Assembly (NCBI GenBank): GCA_002102555.1
Contig: MCFL01000003.1
Location: 124,001-188,000, forward strand
Reading direction: 5' to 3'
Length of the DNA: 64,000 nt
From: Catenaria anguillulae PL171
Lineage: Eukaryota > Blastocladiomycota > Blastocladiomycetes > Blastocladiales > Catenariaceae
Below are positions 53,196 through 64,000 of the stretch, piece after piece; the first letter of the stretch is position 1, and every line of letters begins with the position of its first letter. Both the position numbers and the translations under genes were made by a program. Below the pieces are notes generated by a model. That model did not search any database. It was not told the DNA's origin and saw only the letters and a list, made by a program, of their open reading frames with translations.

Positions 53196-54012
53196 GATGC
53201 TTGTATTGTCGCTGGAGTTGAGATGGAACCCGAAAGGTGGCGGGGAGGGGGAGATTTGCTGAAATTGAACTGCAAAGGCGGATCTGAGCTTTCGAGGGCG
53301 TGCTGTTTATTGCGGATGCATTCATTCATTCGATCATGGCTACTGTCGGCAGAGAGCGGGCCGACGATTCTTTGCGGTGATGGTGGTTGAGCAAAACCTT
53401 GGCTCATCCCCTATGATTACTCCTTGGACTGGCATGTGTGGACGAGTCAGGAGAGACGATCCCAAGTCAGGTCTGCCGATCGCACCAGCCAGTTGTCGCT
53501 TGGCTTCCAGAACCTACATAGATTGCCTATGGTCATATCCTTGCTTGGATTTACTCTCTTGCAAACACATTTTTTCGACACCCCGACTCAAGGGCGACAG
53601 GCTCACATTCTTCATGTATTTCACACCTGGATTCGCCACTTCACGCGGGGCAGATCCACTGCTGCCAACTTTCCACTCTCTTGCGCTCTCCCCTCGGGGA
53701 CAGATGCGCATGTTTGGGGGGTTCGACTGTAAGCCAGGTGCTCGTACATTGACCGCACTCGCCGAGGCCATTCGCTACCGCGGACAGATACCGAGCACAC
53801 AGAGCCTTTCTCTCATAATTGCTACTTTCGTTCATCAATCGTGCTTGCGTTCTCGGCTTGCGTGGGAAGGCCTCAGCTTCAGTAACTGGTGGGGACGATA
53901 AAGGCTGTCCGAAATGTGGGAACTTCAGACTGTGCTCGTGCACGTATTTTACACACATGGGCGGGTACATGAATCAAGAGGACGCCGGAAACAGAAACGA
54001 AAGCACCAATAA
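53196..54012. other. Intergenic region, no gene recognised
   Basis: About 820 bases between two minus-strand genes. Short frames on both strands show no family signature. Confidence 0.4.
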
Positions 54013-54701
54013 TCACGCAGATGCCTCTGCAGCAGTGCTTGAGCCCGTGGCAGCCTCCTTGAGCTGCTGTTGCCGCATTGCCATTGCCTTTGATTGAGCC
54101 ACTTGCGAGATTGCTATACGGGGCGAAAAGAACGAGTCAGGACCGACTGCGGGACGTCCAGGAAATGAAAAAAAACGCAAAGCAAAAAACGCACTCCGCA
54201 ACGAATCTTGCTTGCTGACAATGGTCGCCTGCAACTTTTCCAAATTCTCCTTGATGTAATCCGTCTTGCGCTGGTAAAACTCCTTTGCGTCTGCCACCTT
54301 CTTTTCCACATAGTATCCCGTCCCGACATCCACAATGACGCGATCCGGATTGGACAGCCGGCCTTGCACGTAAAGCGAGTTGGTCAATGGGATCAGCATG
54401 GATTTGCCTATGGAGACAGTTGAGATTGGTTGTTGGAAGTTGAGATCCATGTGTCGAGCGTGTGAGTGAGATGTGCAAATGGCGCGAATGCCACATTCGA
54501 CAACAAAAACCGACCTTGGTTGTTGGGCTTGATCGAGTCGAGCGAAGCGCGGCAGTCGGTAAATTTTGCCTGCGCTTGCTTGAGCTGCGTGAACGAGTTT
54601 GTGAGCGCCTGGATCTCATTGCTGAGCTGCTCCTGGATGGCTTGCAGTTGCTGCAGGGGAATGTTGTCGAGATTGATGACTTGGCGATCTTGTGAGCTCA
54701 T
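54013..54701 (-). CDS. GIM5: Prefoldin subunit 5
   Basis: Alpha-class prefoldin subunit of the cytosolic actin/tubulin co-chaperone. Three exons, 54515-54701, 54195-54407 and 54013-54113, with 107- and 81-nt introns, give 166 aa. The N-terminal helix has LDNIPLQQLQAIQEQLSNEI, the beta-hairpin region has MLIPLTNSLYVQGRLSNPDR and VDVGTGYYVEKKVADAKEFY, and the C-terminal helix has YIKENLEKLQATIVSKQDSL. The last exon adds a Gln/Ala-rich tail. Divergent from the 14-3-3 gene. Confidence 0.92.
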
Positions 54702-55483
54702 GGTGCGTGTTGCTGCAGGTGCAAGTTCATGGACAATATAGGCATGAAAACTACGTGTATTTGCGTTGAAGTATGCTTAATGATCATCATTCCTAAGTGG
54801 TGTGGCAGGCAAAAATGCGAGTTGCAAGTGATCGACAGCATATCGATCGTCGGCCCGCCGATCCGACGCGTCATGAAGAGGACCTTCAAAGTCAGGCGCC
54901 CCTTGCATGCAAGATTGCGAGTTGGTGTGGCTTGACGGATCGAAGCGACAGGAAAAGCGCGTGACCCATAGTCTGAGGAACGTCAAAGATCACCCTCAAG
55001 CTGGCGGGACGCGTGAAATGCCAGCTTGGCTTGTGGTCGACCGCCGATCCAATTGTGTCCTCGTGAAGGCGCTGATTGGACGGGATCGGCGGCAGCGGGC
55101 CTGGTCGGCAGGGCAGGCGGGGCGGTGGATGGTAGGTATGCCATGGATGTCGTGGCGCGGGTGGAATGAGGAGGGGGCAGAGGGTCGCGGGGGTGATGGG
55201 GGGGGGTGGGGGGGTTTGAGCGACGACATGACCTTTGCAGCGCAAAAAAAGGCTCGACAAGTTGGCAAGAGGCGCGCGTGTTGCGTTGTTGTTGATGAGG
55301 TTGAGCTTTGCCGCCTCATCTCATTTCGGTCGGTCGCACTTCTCACAGCCATTTTTTAGTCTGCCCAATCCGCTCTCGCTCTCGGACCAGCGACCCAATC
55401 CGCCCTCTCTGCCTGCTGCACTCACCTCCTGCATTGCACTGCATCCTCTACGCATTCACCCAAACACCTCCCTCCCGTCAACC
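54702..55483. promoter_or_regulatory. Divergent promoter region, prefoldin-5 / 14-3-3
   Basis: 782 bases between opposed start codons. It includes a G-run-rich patch near 55190-55220 and a pyrimidine-rich leader before the 14-3-3 ATG. No other gene recognised. Confidence 0.45.
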
Positions 55484-57170
55484 ATGGCTACCGTACGTGT
55501 CACCGGGTCGGGGTCACCTCCACCCCACCGCCGATTCCTCGCCTCGCCTCGCCTCGCCTCGCCTCGCCTTGATTCAATTCGCCTTGCTCGAGCCGGACCT
55601 TGCTGCCGCGAGCGTCGATTGGGACATTCTTTGAATCGCCCATGGCCCACCTGCCCGGCCATAAAAACGCTCAGACCAAGCAGTTAATGAGCCAACCGAA
55701 CAGCGTCGCGCCCCAAGACCCAGATCCACTCGGCCTCCAGGCCGATATTGGCCACGAACGCGCGGTCAAGGATACTTGTTCCAACCCGCCGTCGACCCAA
55801 GGATGGCAAATATCGAACCAGGCCCGCTTCGTCCAACAAGTCCGGGTCCACGGGTCATGCTCGATCGACCTCTTCGACTCAACTCGGCGATCAACACGCG
55901 ATCCCAACCTTATCGCTCCACACCGACCTTCAACCATGCAACCACTTGAGCACCCGTTTCGTGGATACCGGTCTCCCGTACTTGCACCGCCTGTGGATCT
56001 GACGCTGATCGGTTGGCATTTACGGGTCTGTGGGCCCATTGGATTGATGGCGCCGGGCCGATTTCCCTCGATTCTATTTGAGTCACCTACCCCGCTATTT
56101 CGTTCACAACTCGCATTCTAACTCTTCGGACTTCTTTTGGTTTCTCACCCTCAGGAACGCGACAACCAAGTCTACATGGCCAAGCTCTCGGAGCAGGCTG
56201 AGCGTTACGATGGTCCGTCGCTTGTTTCACCTTGGATTTTATGACCAACTCGACTTTTTTTGACTCTACTTCCTACGTGATTCACAGAGATGGTCAACTT
56301 CATGAAGGAGGTTGCCAAGGTTCGCACAACTTCTTTCTTGGCATTCATGATCGCATTTCGGTCCTGCGAACCTCTTGCTCTATCGCTCATCCAACTGTCT
56401 GATTTTACTAGCTCGGCGTCGAACTCACCGTTGAGGAGCGTAACCTCTTGTCGGTTGCCTACAAGAACGTGATTGGTGCCCGTCGTGCCTCGTGGCGTAT
56501 TGTGTCGTCGATTGAGCAAAAGGAGGAGAACAAGGGCAACTCTGCTCAAGTCGACAAGATCAAGGCCTACCGCCAAAAGATTGAGGCCGAGCTCTCGGAC
56601 GTGTGCTCGGATATCCTCGCCGTGCTCGACCAGTACCTCATCCCCTCGGCCGAGGCTGGTGAGTCCAAGGTCTTCTACTACAAGATGTCCGTTTCGTTTC
56701 CACACACATCCTTTTTTCTTTTGCCGATATGGTTTGGTCAGGTATACTTAACCACCATTGCCATTCAACGCTTTAACAGGAAGGGTGATTACCACCGTTA
56801 CCTTGCCGAGTTCGCCGCCGGTGACAAGCGGAAGGAAGCCGCGTCGTCTGCCCACGATGCCTACAAGCACGCCACGGACATTGCCCAAACCGAGCTTGCC
56901 CCGACCCACCCGATCCGCCTTGGTCTTGCCCTCAACTTCTCGGTGTTCTACTACGAGATTCTCAACTCGCCCGACCGCGCCTGCCACTTGGCCAAGCAAG
57001 CCTTTGACGATGCCATTGCCGAGCTCGACACCTTGTCCGAGGAGTCGTACAAGGACTCGACCCTCATCATGCAGCTCCTCCGCGACAACTTGACCTTGTG
57101 GACCACCGACTTGCAGGACGGCGACAAGGCCGAGGAGGCCAAGGAGGCCGAGACTGAGGAGGCCAAGTAA
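55484..57170 (+). CDS. 14-3-3 protein
   Basis: Phosphoserine-binding adaptor of 254 aa. Exons are 55484-55492 (MAT only), 56155-56212, 56288-56319, 56412-56686 and 56780-57170; the frame closes exactly. Canonical segments include [71 protein letters not shown] (completed across intron 4) and [14 protein letters not shown], with the phosphopeptide-binding Lys, Arg and Tyr positions present. The tail is acidic ([12 protein letters not shown]). The first intron is 662 nt and contains a (CCTCG)n tract. The others are 75-93 nt. Confidence 0.96.
55537..55569 (+). repeat. Pentanucleotide microsatellite (CCTCG)n in 14-3-3 intron 1
   Basis: About six and a half perfect tandem copies of CCTCG. Confidence 0.9.
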
Positions 57171-57818
57171 AACACAAGATTGTTGAGCGCCCTCCCGTCA
57201 GTGTTTCTAGTTGTGTTTGTTTCAATATCCCCCCCCCAGTTTGCCGTTGTCAACGTTTTATTTTTCTTCTTTCTCTCATTCTCCCGCGCTCCCATTTTTC
57301 TCTCTCTTTCTCTCGGAACATGGAAAAAAAGAGTAATTGTTTGTATGTCTTCCTCTTTTCCCTTTGATTCGTTGGAGAAGCGATGGGATTATTGTGACGC
57401 CGGTGCTTGGCCATCATTTATTTACATTTCGCCTTTCTTGTCTTTGCCAACCCGCATTTTCGTGCCTTCACGTCTGGTTTGTCGTTGTTATTTACAACTC
57501 CTGTCTGTCGCCGATGCTGCTGGACACACATCTCAGTATATACTTGATAATACCGCTCACCAAGCACTTGCCCCCCAATGCTCCACAAGGCTGCAGGCAT
57601 CCTTGAATGGGCTGTATGCGTTTGTGAATGTTGCCTCTGTTCTCTCGAGATGCCATTTGGAATGACGCGTTTTTGCGCGTTAGAAGAGCGACACAGCAGG
57701 TGACAGCTCCTAAGCAAGAAAGAATGGATGTGTGAACCAACGCCATCCAAGACAAAGAAGCCTATGCAAAGGGTGATCAAACGGATTTCCCACAGTTGAC
57801 TAGCTTTTTTTTTCAGCC
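57171..57818. other. Intergenic region between 14-3-3 and DRC5
   Basis: About 650 bases, T-rich at the left (probable 14-3-3 3' UTR). A short pyrimidine stretch precedes the DRC5 start. No gene recognised. Confidence 0.45.
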
Positions 57819-59848
57819 ATGGCCCCAACCTCGACGGACGCAAGTGGACCCAACCTGGCCGACACTGGGCCCGCTCTCAAACCCTCTGGCGGCAGCCAAT
57901 CGCTCAACAACAAGGACCGGCCGGCTGGAAGCGCGCGGCACTTGCAATTCGCAGGCACAGGCGATGGCGGTGGGTCCCGGATCGGGTCGCGCGCAGCGTC
58001 GCGTACCGACATCAATGGGTCGGGAAGTATGCACGGATCCGCCATGGGATTGGACCGGTTCTGGGGTGGGAGCGCTGGTGGCAGGAGGATTGTGGCCGAG
58101 GACAGTCAGTGGAACTTGGCGACGGTCGAGGCGTTGACGACGACGTGCGTGAATGCTATTGTGAACCGGTTTGAAGGTGCGTAACATCAGTTGACGGCAA
58201 CGTCGAATGTGAAGAGGAACTCAAGCTGACCCTGGTGCGAACGCAATAGAGCGGCCCATTTTGAAGGGACTCCCACCAAAGTACCGCGCAAAGGTCCTTG
58301 CCGCCGTCTCTGTCGACATCCCGCTCGCGAAAATCGTGACCGTCATTGACGACGACCCGCCGCACCATGCGGGCGCCCTACGAGCTGGATACTGGCAACG
58401 ACGATCCGCTGCACATTACCCGGATGCAGAGCTCACAAGACATGGCGGATCGTGGAAGCGACTGTACTGTGAGCGGACGCTGGAGCGCGAGCTGGCCACA
58501 TTTGTTCCTGGGTGTGGCAAAGAGTTTGCGTTGGCGCAGCTCATGAAGTTATTGGCTCCGTGCATTGTCAAGCTGCATGTAACCCAGTTGCAGCCGGATG
58601 CAAGCACATCTGATCCGGCAGAGCGCAGGGCAACGGATCCTAATCCAGATCATTTGAATCCCATGTTGTTGGTGGAGCAGTTGGAGCGATTGAAGGAGGT
58701 GGCGCTCTATTACGGGTATGTCAGCTTGTTTCCGTCGTTTTTTGAAATCTGACGGACACAATTCTGATTACGCTTTTGGTTGTTGCTGGCAGCGTGTTGG
58801 ATCTGGGAATGAAGTTTCAATGGTGGCTTTTCGGCATGACGGCTAGCGACAGCCTCAACCTTGCTCGCGCTTTGCTCAAGTGTCAATGGACACATTTGAC
58901 CCTGTCGCGGTGCCAGATTGACGATGCGAAGATGGTGACATTGTGTGAAGGGCTCAGAGACCATCGATACTTGGAGGTTTTGAGTATGTTCTCGCACTTT
59001 CACCATGACTGCTTTCTTCGCAGGCTCACCGTTCTTGCCTTCCAGAGCTTGACAACAACAAGATTGGCGACGAAGGTGCTCAGTCTCTCTCGGCTGTCCT
59101 CGTCACTCCCAAATGCGTCCTGAACTCTATCGACCTTGGCAACAATCGCATTGGTGCACTGGGTGCGGCCCATTTGGCAAAGTCCATCCAACAGTTTAAG
59201 CGCTACGGTCGACAGCTGCAATCCCTCATTCTTCGCCTCAATCCGCTTGGAAACGACGGCGCGTTTGTGATTGCGTATGCGCTGCAGCCTCCAGAAGACC
59301 ACCATCAAACCGTGCCCTTGAACGACCGTTCCGTCACGCCTGCCCCGCCCGCACTGACCATAATCAAGCTTGACTTATCTGCGACATCCATGGGCCCCTC
59401 TTCGCTCGAGCAGTGCTTGACACTCATCACTGATGACCTTGTACAAGAGATTGACTTGAGCTGCAATGCGTTCGTGTCGAACGATCCGGACGTAATGGCG
59501 GCAGCGGCCGCTGCAGCAGCAGCTGCAAGCGGACCGGCCTCAGCAGGAGGGTCTGGCGGTGCGGATGCAGTTGGAACTGTCTGGGAACCTTGTCAGCGGC
59601 GGCAGCGGCCGAGCGGGATCGGCTGGTGGAGTCGTTGGGCAAGAAGGTGTGGACGAGTGTGCAGGCATCCAAGGCACGCGTTACCGTTGACTCTACCTAG
59701 TTTGCTTGCCATTCACTAGCTCTAACGGCCTTTTTTTGTGTTCAATTGGTAGAGGATAAGCGTTGTCGATGTTCGGAACACCGACTTGCCCACGTCGGTC
59801 ATTGAGGCCGTCCAAGCTGCCATGCTCCAACGTGCTGCTGGTAATTGA
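57819..59848 (+). CDS. DRC5: Dynein regulatory complex subunit 5 (TCTE1-like)
   Basis: Leucine-rich repeat subunit of the axonemal nexin-dynein regulatory complex. Exons are 57819-58176, 58250-58715, 58793-58983, 59046-59679 and 59753-59848. The N-terminal Gly/Ser-rich segment is followed by the family block ERPILKGLPPKYRAKVL (built across intron 1), GYWQRRSAAHYPDAELTRHG and SWKRLYCERTLERELATFVP. LRRs follow: LKLDNNKIGDEGAQSLSAVL, LNSIDLGNNRIGALGAAHLA and LILRLNPLGNDGAFVIAYAL. Near 59500-59584, after an alanine tract, a -1 shift is needed to reach the last segment (RLVESLGKKVWTSVQASKAR). With it the frame closes. Presence of this gene means the organism builds motile flagella. Confidence 0.88.
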
Positions 59849-60118
59849 TATGATTGCGGCTGTTACCGTGACTCAGATGTTTGTGATCTGTTTTCGTTTG
59901 CCTTCGCCGTAAATATGCATCTTGGGAACCGAAGATTTATTCATTCGTTCAGAGTCGATCACGAAAAAAAAAGTGTCATTCAATACTGATACATGAGGCT
60001 GAGTATACTGTGCGAGATGGCGGCATATGAAAGCGAGAAGATACTGAGAGGGGAATACGGAGGCACGGGGTTGTCGCAACTATTGGCGGGGCGATACTTA
60101 AGTTCGAGCTTGGTGATT

Positions 60119-62243
60119 TCACATGCAACTCGCGGTTCCTGGACGCTTGCTCAAGTTGGCGGAACCAGGGGGTCGAGCAGGAGCATCCGTGCCAACCAGG
60201 TGCTGTGGAGTCCCGTCCATAGTAGGCGATACAGGTCCACCATCCGGAACGTTTGCAGGAGCGTTAGTCAATGTCTTGTGCCTCGCTGGCCTGGGAAAAC
60301 CGACCAACGGCGTGCCTTGCTGCAACTCCAAAAAGTGCCGCGACAAGAATCTCCGCATCTCATCGTCCGAATATGTTTGCACCGGGTTGGGAACACAGCA
60401 TATCCCAGTCTCGCGCTCGCGCTGCCGTTGCTCCTTTTCTCGACGTATCTTTTCCAAAACTTGCTCGCGGTGAGACTTTGCCAACTCCTTGGATTGCAGC
60501 TTGCGTGTCAATGTAGCAAGCTCACGCTCAGCTTGGTCCTTGGCAGCGTCGGCGAGCATTTGCTCACGAAGGCGGTGCTCAATGGCGTTGTGTGTTTGCT
60601 TCTCGGTCTGTTTTCGTTGACACTAGATCCATCCGCGCCAATCGTGTGAGCTGATTCCGGTAACTCGCATTTTTGCAGTCCTCTCCAATGTCGAACGTAC
60701 ATGTTCCAAGTAAAACCGATGCAAGTCTCTAGCCGCGCGGCTCGTCGCTTTGCCTCCTCCTGCGTCCTTGCCAATTCAGCCTGCTCTCTCTTCTTGATCG
60801 CTTCCAATAAGGCTGCCTCTGCCTTGTTCCTCGCGGCAAGGGCCTGTGACTCTTGCTGCTCGCCCAGTCTCCCCGCCACAGACACCCGATCCAGACGCTT
60901 TTCTGTTTGCACCTGCTGAGCTGGCCCGACAACTGCACCTTGTGATCTGCCCACCTCTCCCTCGCGACGTCCTCCTCTACCTGATGAAGCATTTCCTCGT
61001 GCTCACCCTCGCTTGCTCCTCGAGCTGTTTGTCAAGCATGTGCTTTTGCCACAGCTGTGCCTCGCGGTGTTTGCGGGCTTGCACTTGCTGCTCAAGCTTG
61101 TGCTCTTGCGCAATGCGCGTCATGGCTTCATGTTCCGCAGCCAGTTGCGCCTTGGCTTTTGCTCGGCCATTTGCTTTTCGCGTTGCAGCTCAGCGGCCAG
61201 CTCGGCAGCCGTCGGGCCCGGAACGGGAACGACGGGCTTCTCGCTGGGAACAATGGTAATCAGGGCCGGATCGGGCTCTGGTGGCGACGGTGGTTTCTGG
61301 AATTGCAGCTGCAACGCCCGCTCTGATTGCACTCGTGAATTGAGTGCTTGTGCAGCTGCCTGGCGCGCGGGCTCTTGCGATGCGAGTTGCATTGCTCGAG
61401 CACGGTCAACGATTGCCTGACGCCGCTCGCTGGCGCTCGGTCGTCCTCGGCATCTTGAATGAGGCGGGCGGCTTCTTCTGCACCCTTGCGTGCTTCAATG
61501 GCCTCCAGTGCTTGTTTTGTTTGCCCTTGCAGAGTGCCGGTCCATTTGGACGTCCATTCTTTGGATTTCGCGTGGAGTTGTTCTCGCTGAGTACATGACA
61601 AGACAATGGATGGGAACAGTGTCAGAATCGCTCATAAATGAGATATTGAAGGAGTTGATACCTCGTTCTGGCGCATTGCTTCAACATCGGCCACCGTCAG
61701 TGGTGCAAATGCTTCAACAAACTGCCTCAGAGTCTCCGACGGGTCCAAGCAATCCGACTTGGCCGACTCTGGTCGCCGTCCCAGGCTAGGAATGTGCGCG
61801 CCGCGATTAATTCGAGCGGGAGATGCACGACTCTTTGCGCTGCCTCCTGCGCTCCTGCCGGTGCCCGGCCGTGACACCTGTGTGCCAGAGGCCGGTCGCC
61901 GCCGCATTTCGGCGCCAAACGACAAGTCAACGACGCTAGATTGAGGCGGATGGGCTGCTTGGCCACCAGAAGATGCCGGTGTCGCTGCTTTCAGGACAAG
62001 TTCTGGATCTATACCAGGTGGCAATGCACATGGAACCGGTGGAGGAGCGACTGCGGGTAATCCTACTGTACGGAGGACGCGCGCAACGTCGCGAGCATTC
62101 ACGACGGCAGTGCGTGATGGTTTAAATGCTGACGGTGGGAGTGGGATGTTCCATGTCGTCGAAGGGTCGGGAAGTGTGGGAGCGTTGATTGAAATAGGCC
62201 GCTTGAGAAGGGAAGAGTTACTGCGGATTGGTGGGACGGTCAT
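60119..62243 (-). CDS. Coiled-coil protein, function unknown, with several frameshifts
   Basis: Exon 1 (61662-62243) has an N-terminal Pro/Ser-rich region. A 75-nt intron (GTATCA...TCAG) joins it to exon 2 (60119-61586), which is rich in long charged helices: TGTLQGQTKQALEAIEARKG, LWQKHMLDKQLEEQAR, NKAEAALLEAIKKREQAELA and VLEKIRREKEQRQRERETG. Five -1 shifts (about 61440, 61158, 61007, 60924 and 60588) must be assumed. With them the length is exactly 685 codons. Each shift lies beside a short homopolymer. It is convergent with DRC5, and its composition would fit a basal-body or axonemal protein, but I do not recognise a family and this role is speculative. Confidence 0.65.
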
Positions 62244-63061
62244 GTCAGCACGGGCAGGAAGGTTACAGCAATGTCTGAGGAACGCAGTGCATACGTTTGA
62301 CGAGCTCGGCTGCTTGTGGTACTCGCTGACAGGTGAAAATGCATGCGAATGGTGTCAGAAGCGTGAGAAAAAGGTGCGCATCTGAAAGAAACCAGTATAC
62401 CAAGATAACCAGGACAGCCAGAGCCTGATTTGGTTGATGCCCTTGGCAGCGTGAACTCCTGGCCCGGCATGATGGAAGAGAATCAAGCTGTTGCAATAGA
62501 GCTTTCCGGAATTGTCAAGGTGTCAGTGTGAATAGCCATTGGCGACACAATGATGGGACGTGTACCAACAGTTGACGCCGTTTCCCTTTGGAGCCCGAGC
62601 GACAATCCTGTGTGTGTCAAGGTGCAGAACTCGAACGATCCACTTTTCAGGTTTCTTTCTGCCGAGAATCTACATTTATTGACTGGTCGTGCAACTTGAC
62701 AAAATAGTCGAGCGCTTGGAATCGGTGAGCCGTGGTGATAAGCTGGCCAGGTCTGAGTTGCATCAGGTTTCCTTGGATCGATGATTCATCTTGTCCATGA
62801 GAGGAGAGAGTAACCATTCCTTTTGCTCTAGCTGACATGCTTTCACATGCGTCAAACCCTGTGAGACTATCGGGGGCCCGCATCACGATGTGACCCCTCC
62901 CTCACACATGCGAACACTGGCAAGAGCCAAGAGCTGACGCGTCATTTCGTTTCTGTCTTTAACGCTTCGATCCGTTCCTTGACATGCAGTAAAGGGCGAA
63001 CAATGTACGAAGGGGGGAACATGATGTTTTACAAGTTTATCACTCGCAAAGATTAGCAACA
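62244..63061. other. Intergenic region between coiled-coil gene and ATG12
   Basis: About 820 bases with no recognisable coding segment. Confidence 0.4.
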
Positions 63062-63443
63062 TTAACTCCAAGCAGGTGTCATAGAGTACGACACGACCAG
63101 ATGGCCAGAATCCGTCTGTGCGAAGCATGCGTGCAAGTCTCCAATGACCTCATCGGGTCGAGGGGCAAAGGACTGGTTGACGTAAAGGTAGAGTGGAGTC
63201 GACTTGGGAATGGCCAGCTCCCGCCGCAGGTAGCTGGCCACAGTGTGGAAAGGTTGTGAGGTTGAGACCTTTGAGAGTGGCTGCCGCAGGATCGGCGCGT
63301 CGCCGATCGCGCTAAAGCGAACAATGACTGTGAAGGAGGCGCCAAGAGACAGAGCGGGAAAGTCAGGAATGCCGGCGAGCCGGGCACAGCTGGACCGAAA
63401 GAGTGCTCAGCGAACCTTTTGCTGGAGGTGCCGTCGATGCCAT
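63062..63443 (-). CDS. ATG12: Ubiquitin-like autophagy protein ATG12 lacking terminal glycine
   Basis: Ubiquitin-fold modifier that with ATG5 and ATG16 forms the E3-like factor for ATG8 lipidation. Exons are 63416-63443 and 63062-63327; the 88-nt intron (GTTCGC...ACAG) is removed to give MASTAPPAKVIVRFSAIGDA and a product of 97 aa, little more than the core fold. Conserved blocks are APILRQPLSKVSTSQPF, YLRRELAIPKSTPLYLYVNQ, SFAPRPDEVIGDLHACF and HLVVSYSMTPAW. Canonical ATG12 ends in Trp-Gly or Phe-Gly. Here the codons after TGG are AGT (Ser) and TAA. A G-to-A change from GGT would account for it. The protein would be unable to form a thioester with ATG7. Confidence 0.93.
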
Positions 63444-64000
63444 TGTCAGTCGGAATTGAGTCGTGGCAGCGTAGGAAGCGGCGGGCACAGTGTGCGTGCA
63501 ACGGAGGATGAAGGCAAGCGAGGGGTGGGCTGATCTTGAACTGAAGAGCCTCGTTGAGGTCGCAGAAGACGAATAGAATCCTTCGTTAATGTTTAACACT
63601 CTGCCTCGTCTATGCCAATACCGAATCGGAATCCCGCAAACGCACACCGTCGCCAAGTGTACATGCCATCCTCTTGGCCCGGCAGAACCGGTATTCCTGC
63701 TCCAACACACTTCCGCGACCCGACACCAACTTGACGCCGCCTCAGCGAGCTGCCTGCCCTCGTTGCTGGCCTGTTAACGTTGTCACTTTCCGATTTCTGC
63801 TCGTCTGACGACGACGACGGCTGAGCCTACCCATAGCCATACGTCCTGGTTGTCACCGTCACCCAGTGCTCTCTTGAATCTGTACCGGCACAATTTGTGC
63901 GTATTTGTCCGACTTCGAAAACTGTTGGCAGCTGTGCACGCACACGCACTCTCTTTCCTTGTTTATCACCCGGCCGTCGTCATCATCGTCACTTCAGCTT
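63444..64000. other. Upstream region of ATG12 to window end
   Basis: No recognisable gene. The minus-strand frame upstream of the ATG12 start is not ATG12-like. Confidence 0.4.

Noticed and set aside
60590-60690. Extra insertion/deletion pair or intron in the coiled-coil gene near 60670
   Set aside because: An alternative frame reads as a plausible helix, but the single -1 shift near 60588 closes the frame with fewer assumptions.
1-64000. tRNA, rRNA or CRISPR features
   Set aside because: A few GGTTCGA-like strings were seen (for example near 37125), but none had a foldable acceptor and anticodon arm. No regularly spaced repeats were found.

Overview
The window is eukaryotic nuclear DNA from a zoosporic (flagellated) fungus, most likely a blastocladiomycete such as a Catenaria or Allomyces relative (inference). 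The evidence is as follows. Genes are compact, with frequent GT-AG introns of about 64-107 nt. Fungal genes sit beside flagellar ones: an exomer scaffold CHS5 and a Tad-like LINE alongside a DRC5/TCTE1 axonemal gene. There is also a large ankyrin-type protein with repeated W-W motifs of the kind expanded in Blastocladiales. No bacterial-style operons, CRISPR arrays, rRNA or convincing tRNA genes were seen. Exon boundaries given here were worked out by hand from splice signals and reading-frame arithmetic.

Layout. 1-5.2 kb is a repeat island: two near-identical inverted arms (1-866 and 4119-4981, the left one cut by the window edge) enclose a broken gypsy-type pol (minus) and the 3' part of a hAT transposase (plus). 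The right arm is itself bracketed by a 90-bp imperfect inverted repeat. 5.5-10.5 kb holds an ankyrin-like gene, an ankyrin-like fragment and two tandem paralogues of a small organellar membrane protein. 11-15.5 kb carries CDC23/APC8 and CHS5. 16.4-20.3 kb carries a low-complexity protein and an F-box protein. 20.3-28.6 kb is an apparently complete LINE with two intact ORFs and a 17-bp target-site duplication. 29-37.5 kb carries a Pep12-type syntaxin, an SKL-ending isochorismatase-fold hydrolase, a membrane pseudokinase, a small basic protein, a DHHC palmitoyltransferase and a METTL21-like methyltransferase. 37.8-45.9 kb carries a CNBP/Gis2-like zinc-knuckle protein, a UBR7-like protein, a duplicated GPCR-like locus and alanine-glyoxylate aminotransferase. 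46-57.2 kb carries prohibitin-2, a DBP4/DDX10 helicase, a 5'-nucleotidase family protein, prefoldin-5 and 14-3-3. 57.8-63.5 kb carries DRC5, a coiled-coil protein and ATG12.

Most interesting points. (1) The ATG12 homologue ends TPAWS: the C-terminal glycine needed for covalent conjugation to ATG5 is absent. (2) The aminotransferase has a strong, stop-codon-overlapping 5' splice site. Splicing there replaces the normal C-terminus with one ending ARL, a peroxisomal targeting signal, while an upstream ATG adds a mitochondrial-like presequence, so one gene could serve three compartments. (3) DBP4, a coiled-coil gene and DRC5 contain twelve frameshifts, all in the same -1 direction. In DBP4 and the coiled-coil gene each one is explained by a homopolymer one base too short, which points to local sequence error unless shown otherwise. 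(4) The LINE looks recent and possibly active. Several gene pairs are divergent and share short promoters (syntaxin/isochorismatase, pseudokinase/basic protein, methyltransferase/CNBP, prohibitin/DBP4, prefoldin/14-3-3).
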